The notes under the pieces: model-generated
What the model was told of the DNA's origin: nothing
Databases searched by the model: none
The model's input: the letters and a program-made list of their open reading frames with translations, nothing else
Assembly: GCA_000818945.1 (NCBI GenBank)
Contig: KN805373.1
Coordinates: 310,001-374,000 of the forward strand
Direction of reading: 5' to 3'
DNA: 64,000 bases
Source: Schizochytrium sp. CCTCC M209059
Lineage: Eukaryota > Sar > Bigyra > Thraustochytrida > Thraustochytriidae
Part shown: piece by piece, positions 29,601 through 40,000 of the stretch
Position numbering within the stretch: the first letter of the stretch is position 1
Layout: each line of letters starts with the position of its first letter
Program-made: the position numbers and the translations under genes

Positions 29601-30031
29601 TGCCGCCTCAAGCGTCGCCGCTGCTGCAAGTCTCGCATCCCACGCGAGGCTACCGACGCAGACCACGCTCAATTCCGCCAGGACCCAGGCCGTTTGCGCA
29701 CGATCATTTCCATGCTCGTCTTCAGCGGAGGCCGCAAGACTCGCGCCAACTTCTGCGCCGAGCTGCTCGGCTGCGCTCTGCCGCGCAACAGCGCTCCTCG
29801 CTGCGCCGCGCCAAGGAGTGCGTACGCAAGGAAGCAAGCGGTGGTGGTCTCGCTCGTCAGCTGTGTCTCGCGTCCCGAGTTCACGCCAAGTTCATGCCTG
29901 CCACTCCGGGCGGGCTGCCCGAAGGCCAGCCGACCGGCCGGCTGCGCGGCCGGCGTCGGGCGCCTGAACGTACCATGGAGGAGCCGCACGAGCCTACGCC
30001 AGGCGCCGCGCCGCGCGGGCCGCTCGCTCAT
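24177..30031 (-). CDS. MOT1: MOT1/BTAF1-type SNF2 ATPase (TBP-associated factor)
   Basis: A very long frame (24177-29860, about 1890 residues) encodes N-terminal HEAT-like repeats and a C-terminal Snf2 ATPase. Visible motifs are DDLGLGKTLMAL (Walker A), ILDEAHSIRN (DEAH), GTPIHNDVLDLWS, IIFAQWTGTLDLIE and QAMDRAHRLGQRRAVNVYRL. Length and order fit MOT1/BTAF1, which uses ATP to strip TBP from DNA. The long frame has no ATG near its N-terminus although MOT1-like sequence begins at its edge. A spliced start fits: exon 1 at 30031-29974 (ATG; MSERPARRGAW start; donor gtacgt), a 113-bp intron and acceptor cacag before 29860, in matching phase, giving about 1913 residues. A poly-serine tract from a CTG run lies mid-protein. 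The body is certain; the first exon is a prediction. Confidence 0.9.
26609..26663 (-). repeat. CTG/AGC triplet run coding poly-serine in MOT1
   Basis: A run of CTG on the plus strand encodes about 16 serines on the minus strand, in the region between the HEAT repeats and the ATPase domain. The frame is kept. Confidence 0.85.
29861..29973 (-). other. Predicted first intron of MOT1
   Basis: On the minus strand a gtacgt donor follows a 58-nt exon beginning with an ATG at 30031, and a cacag acceptor precedes the long MOT1 frame. Splicing joins one leftover base (G) to CT and keeps the frame. Another acceptor (gcgcag, about 35 nt farther in) would also keep it. Confidence 0.45.
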
Positions 30032-30207
30032 GGGCAGGCTGGTCTCGTCGCACGCGTTGCAAACAGTTATGTACGTATGGCTTCTGCGATCGCTTCTGCG
30101 TGCAGCAAGCAGGCCAGCAGACCCCGAACCAAGTCAGAGCCGCGAGCACGCGAGCACGTGTAGCTCCACGTGTAGCGCGCGAGCACGCGAGCTCGCGGGC
30201 GAGCCGG

Positions 30208-31080
30208 ATGCGGGCGGTCGCGTGGTGGCCGCTGCTGCTGCGGTGGCTGCTGGCGCAGGACGCCGACGTGGCCTCGCCCGAGCTCTGGGAGCCACGGTTC
30301 GTGCCGACGTCGACGTGCAGCAGCGACCAGCTGGGCGGCGAAGGCCTCGAGGACGACGCCGTCGAGGCGTCGGCCGGCGTAGGCCTCTTTGCCACGAGCT
30401 CGATGGACCGTGGAGAAAGGCTCTTTGAGCTGCCGCCAAATATCTTTGTCAAGGGGGATCAGTGGGAGCTGGCGGAGTGGCTTGTTCGCGAGAATGTGAC
30501 CTTGGAGGTCATGCGTGTGCGGGCCGAGGTCTGTGCTGCGCGGCCCGAAGACTGCGCGGCCATGGGAGAGCTCGAGGAGGACGACATTCTTGAGGCCGAA
30601 ACGTGGCAGCCATATGTCGACAGTCTTCCACAGGAACGCTCGCGATTACCATTGGGCAACGTTTTCCTTCAGGCGCTCTTTAGCGAGAATTCGCGCGAGC
30701 GTACAACAGAAGCCAGCGAGCTCGCGGTCCGCGAGGCGGTCGAGTACATTCCGGACTGGATCAAAGAGGTCCCAGAGGGCGTCGAGCGGTGGCTTTACGC
30801 CAATGCGCTTGTTGCAAGCCGACTGCACAAGGTTTGGTACCGCGATGCGTTCGGAGATTGGGAAATGACGACTGCGCTAGTTCCGCTGGCGGACCTGCTC
30901 AACGCCCCAGCGCCCGGCGAGGCGGCAAATGTTGCATGCGAGACCAGTCGTCGAAATGGCTACTTTTTATGTACGACCACGAGGCATGTATCAGCTGGCA
31001 CGCAGCTACTCGTTCATTATGGCGATCCAAATGCTACGGCTGAGAGCCTTGTAGATACCTTTGGGATTTTGGTAGGATAA
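30208..31080 (+). CDS. SET-domain-like protein with N-terminal signal sequence
   Basis: 290 residues from the ATG at 30208. The first 22 residues (WWPLLLRWLLA core after MRAVA) look like a signal peptide or anchor. The rest resembles the SETD3/Rubisco-LSMT type of SET protein: an opening SAGVGLFATSSMDRGERLFELP, an insert region, then ALVPLADLLNAP, ACETSRRNGYFLCTTTRHVSAGTQLLVHYG and a final DTFGILVG that corresponds to the YGF-type end. SET enzymes methylate lysine (SETD3 methylates actin histidine). The Asn-His pair that normally follows the PLxD motif is Asn-Ala here, and the C-terminal substrate domain of LSMT proteins is missing. Entry into the secretory pathway would be unusual. Divergent from MOT1. 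Confidence 0.7.
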   Translation: MRAVAWWPLLLRWLLAQDADVASPELWEPRFVPTSTCSSDQLGGEGLEDDAVEASAGVGLFATSSMDRGERLFELPPNIFVKGDQWELAEWLVRENVTLEVMRVRAEVCAARPEDCAAMGELEEDDILEAETWQPYVDSLPQERSRLPLGNVFLQALFSENSRERTTEASELAVREAVEYIPDWIKEVPEGVERWLYANALVASRLHKVWYRDAFGDWEMTTALVPLADLLNAPAPGEAANVACETSRRNGYFLCTTTRHVSAGTQLLVHYGDPNATAESLVDTFGILVG

Positions 31081-31249
31081 TATTTTATTACATTGAATTT
31101 ATTTCGAAGGGTGCTTTATGTGTATCCCCTACTGCTTCAAGCCAGCGTTTGGTTGTTTTACGTCTCTTCATTGAGACTTTCAGAGAATGCGGATTTTTGA
31201 CGACCTTGTCTCTTTTGGTATCTCTCGCCGGTGATTGACTACACGTATA

Positions 31250-31296
<47 letters not shown>

Positions 31297-31567
31297 GTCA
31301 GTCGAAAACAAAGTATACCCCTCTCACTCATCATTGGCCACAGGCTTCGACGCAGTCGATCGATCGGTCGATCGACCAGATCAGTCAGCCAGCCAACAAG
31401 CCAGCCAGCTTCTGTGCGATGCCTATAACACAAAGGAAGAACTCTCCTCGCCTAGGTAGTTGCAAGTTCTCGTCCTCGCTTTGATTTTTTAAGCAATTCT
31501 CGAACTCGAACGCGGACTCTCGGACCTGGACACGCAGAACGCAGGCGCGCGCGAGCAGCGAGGCAGG
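31081..31567. promoter_or_regulatory. Upstream region of the lifeguard-family gene with TTGC array
   Basis: This 487-bp gap between two plus-strand genes contains an AT-rich presumed 3' UTR, a TTGC tetranucleotide array (31250-31296), a GATC/GGTC-rich segment (about 31355-31380) and a CCTAGG palindrome at about 31452-31457, some 110 bp before the ATG. No gene is seen. Confidence 0.45.
31250..31296. repeat. TTGC/GCTT tetranucleotide array
   Basis: About 11-12 perfect tandem units upstream of the lifeguard-family gene; the same motif recurs near 40881-40950. Confidence 0.95.
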
Positions 31568-32470
31568 ATGAGCGGCGTGGGCGCGCGGCGCGAGGTGGAC
31601 GACCTGGAGGCCAACAAGCCGCTGCGCGGCGGCGGCGGCGGCGGCAGGGGTTGGCAGCATGAGGATGACAGGGACGGCTTCGTCCCGACGGCCGAGCCCG
31701 TCGGTGGCGCGGGGTACTCGACGGGCTACGCGACGGATCCGCTGGGCGGGGGCGCAGGAGGCATGGCGGGGAATGAAGACGTGCGGTTTGCCGAAGCCAT
31801 TGACGCGTACGACGTGGCGGTGAGGCACGGATTCGTGCGCAAAGTCTTTGGAATCCTTTTTGTGCAGCTCGCCGTGACCTTTGGCTGGACGCTCTTTTGC
31901 TCGCTGCACGCGGGTGCACGGCAATACATGCAGCAAAACAGCGGCGTCCCAGCTACGCTTGGTCTTGTGCTTCCGCTGGGATCGCTGCTGGGCCTTATGT
32001 GCTGTGGCGATGGTGGCAGGCGGTACCCACTCAATTACATTTTGCTGTCGGTCCTCACCGTCGGCGAAAGTCTCCTCCTCGGTCTCGTGGCCGCCACGAC
32101 TGAAGCCGAAACGGTGGCCATGGCTGTTGGTACTACAGTGGCTGTTGTGGGCATGCTGGGTCTGTTTGCGACGCAAACAAAGTACGATTTTACCGGCGCT
32201 GGGCCCTATCTGTCCATGGCGTTGTGGGTCATGGTTTTGTACGCGCTGATTGGAAGTCTCTTCGGACTTGGCGGTGGTCGCGTGTATGCAATCTTTGGCA
32301 CCCTTCTCTTTTCTGCCTATCTCATTTACGATGTTCAGCTCATCGTCGGTGGCAAACACACAAAGTTCGCCTTTGGCGTCGATGACTACGTGCTCGCAAG
32401 CATTTCCGTGTACCTGGATGTCATCAACATTTTTCTCTACATTTTGGAGTTGATGAACGATCGCAATTGA
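31568..32470 (+). CDS. Bax inhibitor-1/lifeguard (TMBIM) family membrane protein
   Basis: 300 residues from the ATG at 31568. The N-terminal 75 residues are Gly-rich and hydrophilic. Then come seven hydrophobic segments, starting after RHGFVRKVFGILFVQLAVTFGW and ending with LASISVYLDVINIFLYILELM. The conserved family signature near the end, GTLLFSAYLIYDVQLIVGG followed by DDYVLASISVYLDV, is clear and includes the paired acidic residues associated with the calcium leak site. Members sit in ER, Golgi or plasma membrane and modulate calcium and cell-death responses. The long Gly-rich cytosolic N-terminus fits the lifeguard (LFG) branch better than BI-1 itself. Confidence 0.92.
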   Translation: MSGVGARREVDDLEANKPLRGGGGGGRGWQHEDDRDGFVPTAEPVGGAGYSTGYATDPLGGGAGGMAGNEDVRFAEAIDAYDVAVRHGFVRKVFGILFVQLAVTFGWTLFCSLHAGARQYMQQNSGVPATLGLVLPLGSLLGLMCCGDGGRRYPLNYILLSVLTVGESLLLGLVAATTEAETVAMAVGTTVAVVGMLGLFATQTKYDFTGAGPYLSMALWVMVLYALIGSLFGLGGGRVYAIFGTLLFSAYLIYDVQLIVGGKHTKFAFGVDDYVLASISVYLDVINIFLYILELMNDRN

Positions 32471-32900
32471 TTTCCAGAAGATTCACACATATGGAAATGG
32501 GTGAACGGAAAAGGTTCGCGCAATATAATAAAAATTAAACCATCATTGACATGACAACAAATGCATGTTGTTGTTCCCTCATGATCATCCATCGAACTTT
32601 CCATTCATTCAATACTTTTTTCTTGTAGGGTTTTATTTTCGCTCACGTTGTGTCTTCCTTCCGCAGGAATGGAATGGCAACCCTATGCCTTTATTCACGC
32701 TGCCCGTGAGCAATCGCTCATTACGAAAGCTCCTAATGCAAAGGGAATGAATACCAGAGGCTAATTCTCTACTACTCTAGTATACCACCACATGATTTTT
32801 ATTCAAGAAGCGAGAAGAGCGTCATGGGAAACAGCCAAAAAAATTGAATTACGAACGAAATGGGAGAGAAATGGATTGTATATGATCAGAAAGAGAGGAC
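32471..32900. other. Convergent 3' intergenic region
   Basis: The 430 bp lie between the 3' ends of the lifeguard-family gene (+) and the gelsolin gene (-). The region is markedly AT-rich compared with the coding sequence and has polyadenylation-like AATAAA-type words (e.g. ataataaaa near 32524). No gene is seen. Confidence 0.5.
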
Positions 32901-34103
32901 TTAGTACTCGACCATGTTGCCGAAGATGAGGTCGACCTTGTCCTGGTTCTTGGCCTGGAGGATGCGGGTGACCGGGATGTGCTTGTTGAGGCCCTCATCG
33001 GCAATGTACTGGTCGGCGAACTTCATGCACTTGGACTTCTCCTCGCGGGAAGCGCCAGTGCCCACCCAGACCCAGATGCCAACGTTGGCGTGGAGAAGGA
33101 AGACATCGGACGAGTCGAGCATGTCCCACTTGACCTTGCCCTCGTGCTCCTTGGTCATCTTGATCGCGCCGGACTGGTCCGAGATGCGGAAGAGCTTGAT
33201 CGAGTCGACGTCGAGGGCCTCGTCCTTGCCGGCCTCGTCCTCGGAGAGGAGGAACGGATCGTCGGCGGAGCGAACGTCATCCTCGGAGCCGCCAAGGATC
33301 GTCCAGAACTCGTCGTCGACGACGTTGACCTTGCGGGCCTTGCCGTTGCGCGAGGCGACGACGTTGCTCTGGAGGTTGGCGCCCTTGCTCTTCTCGAAGG
33401 CGTTGGCCTCGGAGCCGACCCAGAGGTAGATCTTGAGGCCGGCATCAAGCACAAAGACGTCGCCGTGGTTCATGTTCGAGGCCGCCACAGGGATCTGGAA
33501 GGCGCGGGTGGTGCGCTTGGTGCGGCGGATCATGAGGAGACGGGGCTCGTACTCCTCGGGCTTGACCGCGCGGAAGCCAGAGGGGTGGCCACCCTTGAGG
33601 TACATGATCTCCTTGAAGTAGGACTGGAAGAGGCGGCTCTCGGAGCCCTGGGTCTCGCGGTGCTGGATAGGACCGTCATCGAGGAGGTCGTCGATCTCGA
33701 CGGTCTTGTAGGCGGCGACACCGATCTCATCCTGAGACGACTCGTTACCGAGCCAGAAGTGGACATCCCAGGCGAGCTTGTCGGTGAGCTTGCCGTTCTC
33801 GTCCTTGACGCGGTAGGTGTTCAGGGCGATGTACGAGTCGCCGGTAAAGAACTGGCCGTAGTCGGCAGTCTCGATGCGGGCGATGCCAAAGTCCGGGGTG
33901 TCGTTCTCGGTGCGCTTGTTCTCGACGCGCCAGACCTCGAGGCCGACCTTGCTGCCGGCGTTCTTGAGAGCCGGGTCGGAGGCGGCGGCGTTCTTGCGAA
34001 GGTCGCGGTTCTCCTGGCTGCCGATGCCGGCAATGTTCGAGTCCTCGAGCGAGGCCTGGCCGACGTCGCCGTTCTCATCGCGTCCAAACTCGTCGACGGA
34101 CAT
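32901..34103 (-). CDS. Severin/gelsolin-family actin-binding protein
   Basis: 400 residues from the ATG at 34103. Three gelsolin-like repeats are visible: about 55-165 (VGLEVWRVENKR, SYIALNTYRV, DVHFWLGNESSQDEIGVAAYK), about 180-280 (AASNMNHGDVFVLDAGLKIYLWVGSEA split by short gaps) and about 300-395 (KLFRISDQSG, LDSSDVFLLHANVGIWVWVGTGAS). A three-repeat, roughly 40-kDa protein matches severin/fragmin/CapG, which sever or cap actin filaments in response to calcium. Codon use is extremely biased to G/C-ending codons, typical of highly expressed genes here. The leader upstream holds TTGC- and CT-rich sequence. Single exon. Confidence 0.93.
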   Translation of the reverse strand: MSVDEFGRDENGDVGQASLEDSNIAGIGSQENRDLRKNAAASDPALKNAGSKVGLEVWRVENKRTENDTPDFGIARIETADYGQFFTGDSYIALNTYRVKDENGKLTDKLAWDVHFWLGNESSQDEIGVAAYKTVEIDDLLDDGPIQHRETQGSESRLFQSYFKEIMYLKGGHPSGFRAVKPEEYEPRLLMIRRTKRTTRAFQIPVAASNMNHGDVFVLDAGLKIYLWVGSEANAFEKSKGANLQSNVVASRNGKARKVNVVDDEFWTILGGSEDDVRSADDPFLLSEDEAGKDEALDVDSIKLFRISDQSGAIKMTKEHEGKVKWDMLDSSDVFLLHANVGIWVWVGTGASREEKSKCMKFADQYIADEGLNKHIPVTRILQAKNQDKVDLIFGNMVEY

Positions 34104-34551
34104 CTTGCTTGCTTGCTTCGTCTGCGTGCGTGCGTGCTAGCTTGCTGTTTGTGTTCGATGCGGATCGACAGCCGTCTGTCAGTCAGTCTTCAACTTCAAT
34201 CAGGGTTTGCTTTGCTTTGCCTCGATGCGTCCGCTCCTCCTCACCCCCTCCCTCCCTTCCCAGTCCACTTTGGCACGCGGCCTCGCAAGAACCAGCGCAA
34301 CAGAGGTGTGCGCGCGTGCCTCCACTACTGCTTCTCCTTGCGCATCTTCCTGACCGTCATTCATTCAGAAACACCTCGGCCCTGCACGCGCGCGTGCACA
34401 CATACACACGCGGCACGCCCGACCTGCACTGGACTGCACTGCACTTCACTTTCACTTCAAGATAGACAAAAAGCACTCCTCCCTCCCTCCCGAGGCGGAC
34501 AGCGCCGGCTCGCGCTCCCTCGCTCGCTAGCCGGGCTTTCTCCGCTCCCCT

Positions 34552-34659
34552 CTACCCGCGAGCACACGGCCTGGACTCGCGCTTCTGGTGCACGAGGTGC
34601 GCGTTTTCCAGGTGCAGCAGCGGCGTGGCATCGTGGTCTCCAGCTCCGGCCCCATCCAT
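34552..34659 (-). CDS. Possible 35-codon ORF or first exon (uORF of gelsolin)
   Basis: A minus-strand ATG at 34659 (MDGAGAGDHDATPLLHLEN start) opens a 35-residue frame ending in a TAG at 34552. Codons are strongly G/C-ending (CTG, CAC, AAC, GTG, AAG, CGC), like real genes in this window. It could be an upstream ORF in the gelsolin leader, the first coding exon of a spliced gene (a GT donor-like ccgtgt lies before the stop), or chance. No family is recognised. Confidence 0.25.
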   Translation of the reverse strand: MDGAGAGDHDATPLLHLENAHLVHQKRESRPCARG

Positions 34660-36976
34660 CGCGAGCGCGTGCAGGCAGGCCCAGCGCGAACAGCACTTTT
34701 CGCACGCGGCTCTCGCGGGCCGCGTGCGAGCGAGCGAGCGAGGGAAGGGTGGGCGGGCGATAGGCGAGCGGGCGATTGGGCGGGCAGGCGGGCGAGGCCT
34801 CGAGGACGGCGTCGCGAGCGGTACGTACCTGGCGGCGGTGATTGCAATTCGGATTTGCTTAAGTGCTTTTGCGCGCCTCCGCCGGCCGACCGCGCAGACT
34901 CGCGCCCTGCCCCCTCCAGCCCCCTCACTACAGCCTTTCTTTCTGCCCCCGTCGGCCTCCCCACAGCCTTCCCCTGCGCGCCGTGGAGACCGGCCGCCGC
35001 GCCCCGCACCGGGTCTACCGCTGCGGTATGTGGCTTCCGCCGCAGCCCCCCGCGCGAAGAGCCGACGTCCTCCTACGAGGAGCGTAGCTGTGGCTCTATT
35101 ACACCACTGCGTCCTGCGCCGCGCGTGCGTCTGCTAAATCGCGGTACCTTCGCCTAGTGGACACTCCCTCTGCCTCCTCTAGCGCCAGGAGCCGCTCAGT
35201 GGGAAGGGGTGTGCGCGCCGGTCGGGTTGGCCATGGGACACTCCCCCGCTCGAGGGGGACTCTACGCACGCGTCCTGAGTGCGCCGCGCCCAGTGGCACG
35301 CTGGACAGTGCCGCGCGCGCCAGGATATCCTTCACAATTGGTAATATTATCCAAACTTGCCGATCGCCGCGGCGGCCGTCGCGGCCCACTCTGCCGCTGC
35401 TCTGCTCCTCCGCCGCGGCCGCCCTGGCTGCTGCCGTGCCATGCCGGGCCAGCCCATGCCGTGGCTGCTGCTGGCCGCCGCGGCACAGCGGCAGCCCGGC
35501 CCGCGGCCATCCTCACGGGCAGGGAGCGAGCTAGCTAGCTAGCTGCCTGCTGGCGGATTTGATCTGCGAGAGTCGAGAGTGTGTGTTCGCGCGTGTAGTA
35601 TGTTTATATGTATAGTAGATGCATCTATTGCATGGTGCGGCACGTGCAGCGCGTGCACGTGCCGGCCGTGCTGCACGCGCTGCGGTGCACCTCGCCACGG
35701 TCGCTGTCGCGGTCGGGCGCTGGCTGCCCGTCGCATCGCTGTCACTCCGCCGCCTCTGCCGCCGCCAGCCGCCGCCAGCCTCGCCCGCGCTCCCTCGCTC
35801 GCCCGCTCGCTCTCCCCGTCCGAGCGCTGGCGGCGGAAGGTATGGACGGAGGAAGCGCGGCCTGAGGCCCTAACGGGCGCACTGCACTCTCTCTCTCTCT
35901 GCCTTGCCCGCCTTCTTTCTTCTCGGCCCGCCTGTCTAGCTTGCCTGCCTGCTAGCAGCTTGCCTGCCTCAGCGAGGTGAGGTGGCCCACCCGGTCATTA
36001 CCGAGCCCCTTCTCCTGGACCTGCGCTCGTCAGCGCGTGGCGTCACGACGGATTTCCGATCGATCAGTGCTCGCCTTCAAGTTGCACTTGCTTGCCTGCT
36101 CGGCCAAGGGGAGGGAAACGTGCGGTCGCGGCTCGCTTCCTCGCCTCCACATGCTGCTATGTGATGTTCAATTTGGTTACCGACTACGAGGCCTCCTTGT
36201 GCTATAACGCCTTCGAGCATCGTGACGACGACGACGGCGACGGCGACGACGACAATGACGACAATGACGACAATGACAATGACAACCTGCCATGATGCCC
36301 GAGGCTGCTGCAGCTAGCCAGCCACCATGGCCAGCCAGCTGGCTGTCGCGGCCCGTCAAGACGGACGAGCCCGTTCACGAGACGAGGACTCCGACTCGGA
36401 GCCCCCTTGCGCCTTCAACTTGGGCCGCCTGCCGAGAGAGAGCCGAGACGAGCCAGCGGGAGCGTTCTTGCACGCAGGCACGCACGTGGGCCGGGGAGCA
36501 CGCGCCCAAGATTGTTTGGCAAGTGGCCGGGGTGGCTGGTTTGGCTGGGGGAGTTTGTGTAAGATTTCGGCCGCGGGTTATCTATCCATCCTGCGTCCAG
36601 GGCGTGGGCTCGGGCTCATGCATGGCACTGCTTGGAGAGAGGAAGATAGATCCAGAGAGAGAGACAGAGAGAGAGAGAGAGTGAGCGGATGGATGGACGA
36701 GTAGAAAGCCAAGAATGAGTAGTAATCACAAGATAGTCACGACGGCGAGCAGCTGGCCGGTGGAGGTGACTGCGATCATGACCCGTCATTCGTAAATGAG
36801 CGGCGGCAGCAACCAGGCAACAGACAGCAGCAGCGCTCGCGTCACAGAAAATGAGTGACGGCTTGGGAAAATAACGAGCGCATACCTTCATTTCCAAGCT
36901 CGCCGCAGGATCACGATCTGCAAAACTTGGACACGGACGCGGCGCTGGAAAAAATCGCGAATCTTCCGAATTTACA

Positions 36977-37013
<37 letters not shown>
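36977..37013. repeat. CAGC tetranucleotide array
   Basis: About nine tandem cagc units lie just beyond the 3' end of PRP16. Confidence 0.95.
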
Positions 37014-37057
37014 TAGCTTGTACGGACTACACTACTACAGTCAAGCTTCCCCCTTTT

Positions 37058-40000
37058 TCACAGCCCAAAGCGCTTCTTCTTGTTACGCCGCTTCGCCATG
37101 GGCTTCGACCTACCAAACTGGACATCTGCCGCGCCAGAGCCACTCGACGCACTCGAAGCTCTCGCGCTCGCCGCACTCAAAGCATGCGCACCTGCAGCAG
37201 CAGGCCTCGACGAGCTCGAGCCATGGCCAGTGCCGTCCTCGGAATCTGCGCCGGCAACCATCTTGCCATCAATATCGTGGCGGCCCAGATGCTCGTGACC
37301 CTTGATACTAAAGAACATCGGCCCTAGCTCCGCGAGCCAATGCGGGTCGATGGCTGTCACCGTGCGCATATACTCCTTGCTGGTCAGGACGAGCTCGTGG
37401 TACACCACATAGTCGGGCGTCTCGCCAATGCCACAGATTGCAGACGAGGGATGCAAGGCAGCAGAAGCGCCATTGAGAAGATTGACATACTCCGTGATGG
37501 ACTTGAGACGCGCCGCTTGCACAAAGTACGCCGAGCAAATGGCCTTGCGAACAAGGTCCCATGCCGGCGTCCCCGACACAGCCTTGACGCCGTGCGGCGG
37601 AGCTGGAACCATCGATTGCAGCTGCTCGCGCACCTCGTGCGCCTTGAGCACTGCCTTGCGGTGAATGAAATGCTTGGCGCACCACCCTGCGTTGAATCCT
37701 TGTCGCTTGCTCAAGTTGTACACGTTGCACAAGGTCAAATGGTCAGACTCCGGAACGAAGAACCGTTCGCGCGCCTGATCTGACTCCTCGGCGCGCTCCG
37801 CAGGCCTGTAAAATACCTCGGGAACCGAAAGCATCGATACCACCGTGAGCATGTCTTCCGCGCATCCGAGCTCCCGAGCCGAAATGAGCATCTTGGCCAG
37901 CGGCGGGTCAAGCGGGTACTTGGCCATTTGCGTCCCGAGCGCGGTAAGCTCCCCCGCCCCATCGAGAGCACCGAGAACCCAAAGTTGATACATGGAATCA
38001 ACAATGTTTTCCTTGGGTGGAGGATCCATAAAATCGAAACTCAATAAATCCCGTACACCAATCGTCTTGAGCAAAAGCACCACGTTGCCCAAATTCGTGC
38101 GCTGGATCTCCGGCACCTGCGCCGGGAGCAGCTCATGCACAAATTGGTTCTCTGTGTACATGCGCCAACAATAACCTCGCGCCGTGCGGCCCGCGCGGCC
38201 GGCCCGCTGATTCGCGTTCGCCTGCGACACAGGTGTCACACGTAGCGCATCCATGCCCACGCGTGGGTTAAACACCTTGAGCTTGCACATGCCCGAGTCG
38301 ATCACATAGCGAATCCCGTCCACGGTCAATGAGGTCTCGGCAATGTTCGTCGAGACGATGCACTTGCGCTGACCAGCCTTTGCGCCTTCAAAAATCTTGG
38401 CTTGAAGGTCTGCTGGGAGCTGCGAGTACATGGGCAGTAACAAAAGCTCGGGCACGCCCTCGCCGAGCGATTCAATGCGGTCTGCCAGAAGCTGACATGT
38501 AGCAGTGATATCCTCTTGACCTGTCATAAAAATTAAAATGTCTCCTGGCGGCGAACTCAAGTGAATCTCGAGCGCCTGCTTCACGGCAGCCTCCACAAAA
38601 TCAGGCACCACCGACTTGGCAAAGTATGTCTCCACCTCAAAGGTGCGACCAGGAATGTGAAAGGTCGCGCAGCCACCAAAAAATCGAGAAAACTTGTCAG
38701 CGTCCATCGTTGCGGACGTCACAATCAGCTTAAAGTCGAGTCGCCGCTGAACGACGCCCTTGAGCACGCCAAAGAGAACGTCCGTGAAAAGCGACCGCTC
38801 GTGTGCTTCGTCCATCACCACGCACGAGTACTTGTCCAAGTCTGGCGAGCTCAAGGTTTCGCGCATGAGCACTCCATCCGTCATGTATTTGATCTCCGTC
38901 TCGGGAGACGTGCAGTCCTCAAAACGAATCGCGTAGCCAACGGTTCCGCCCAATGGGCATCCTGCCTCCTCGGCGACGCGTTTAGCTACACTCATCGCAG
39001 CCACACGTCGCGGTTGTGTGCAAGCAACCAACAGCCGCGCCCCAGTTGACGAGCGGGTGTAGCCGTCTTCTCGCAGATACTGTGTCAGCTGCGTCGTCTT
39101 GCCGCTGCCAGTCTCGCCGACGACAACAATCACTTGGTTGCTCCGAATGACGCGCAAGAGCTCATCGCGGACCTGTCTCACAGGTAGATTTTCGCGAACC
39201 TGTTGAATCTTTTCGCGTGCGTCCAACGCTCGATCTGACGTCTGCAACAATTGGGCCTCTTTGTCTTGCGGCAAAGCGACCGCGTCACTTGTGCCTGGGC
39301 CTTGCGCGCGCTCGTGCGCCGGTTTGGAAGGAGCAACCTTGTCCAGGTCAAAGTCAGCCGCTTCCTCCTGATCCTGGCCATAGTTGGCGACCTGGCCGCC
39401 CTGTCCGATGGCTGCGCCCATTTTTGACCCGCCAAGCTCCCAAAACTTGTGTTTCATGCGTGTGCGCGCAAGTTGCTCGCGAATGCGCTTCACGGCAGGG
39501 GAGCCGCGGCTCGCGGCCATGGCCATGTCAGAGTTTTCGTCCACCACAACGGCCGCAGTCTCAGCGTGGCCTGCAGCGTCAAGCCTGCGCACCAAATCAC
39601 CCTCGCGAAGAAAGGCTGGACGCAGATTGCGAACAAGCACAACGGTGCGGACATCCGTCTCAGTGTGCGCGTCGACGTCAACGTGGCGACCGCGCTTGAC
39701 GCCGCTGCGAAACATGAGTTCCTCTTCCCAGGCCGATTGCTGGCGCGCGCGGTCCTCGGCGTGCAGCCTGGATGCTAGCGAGCGTCGCGGTTGCTGCTCG
39801 CGCTCCATGCGCGCCTGCCGCGCCGTCCACTTGGCCTCATCGCCCAGGAAATCGGGCCCATCCGCGGCATCGTAGTAGGAGCGGTCAAAGTCGTCTTCTT
39901 CCGCGCCGGTCTCGCGGCCTACAAACTGGCTTCCGGGTTGCGTCGTGGCGTCGTCGTCGGCGTCCGCGCTCGCGAGCGTCCTCCACAGCGCCTCGAGCCG

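Larger units (their letters stand above)
34104..37057. other. Three-kilobase region without a convincing gene
   Basis: This stretch lies 5' of the gelsolin gene and 3' of PRP16. Open frames on both strands are Arg/Pro/Ala/Ser-rich, overlap each other and show no domain; one on the plus strand (36327-36704) contains a DEDSDSE acidic patch but nothing recognisable. Features seen include GC-rich promoter-like sequence (34500-35100), CTAG and TCTC runs (35530-35910), a GAC-rich tract (36223-36285), a GAGA run (36655-36685) and a CAGC array (36977-37013). Part may be gelsolin promoter and part may hold non-coding or spliced genes I cannot define. Confidence 0.45.

Noticed and set aside
32979..34763. 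594-codon plus-strand frame antisense to gelsolin
   Set aside because: It mirrors a highly expressed, strongly codon-biased gelsolin gene. The Leu/Val/Asp-rich product is what the reverse complement of such codons gives.
34810..34860. U1 snRNA-like 5' word (acgtacctgg)
   Set aside because: The following sequence lacks the U1 stem-loops and an Sm site; the match is a short coincidence.
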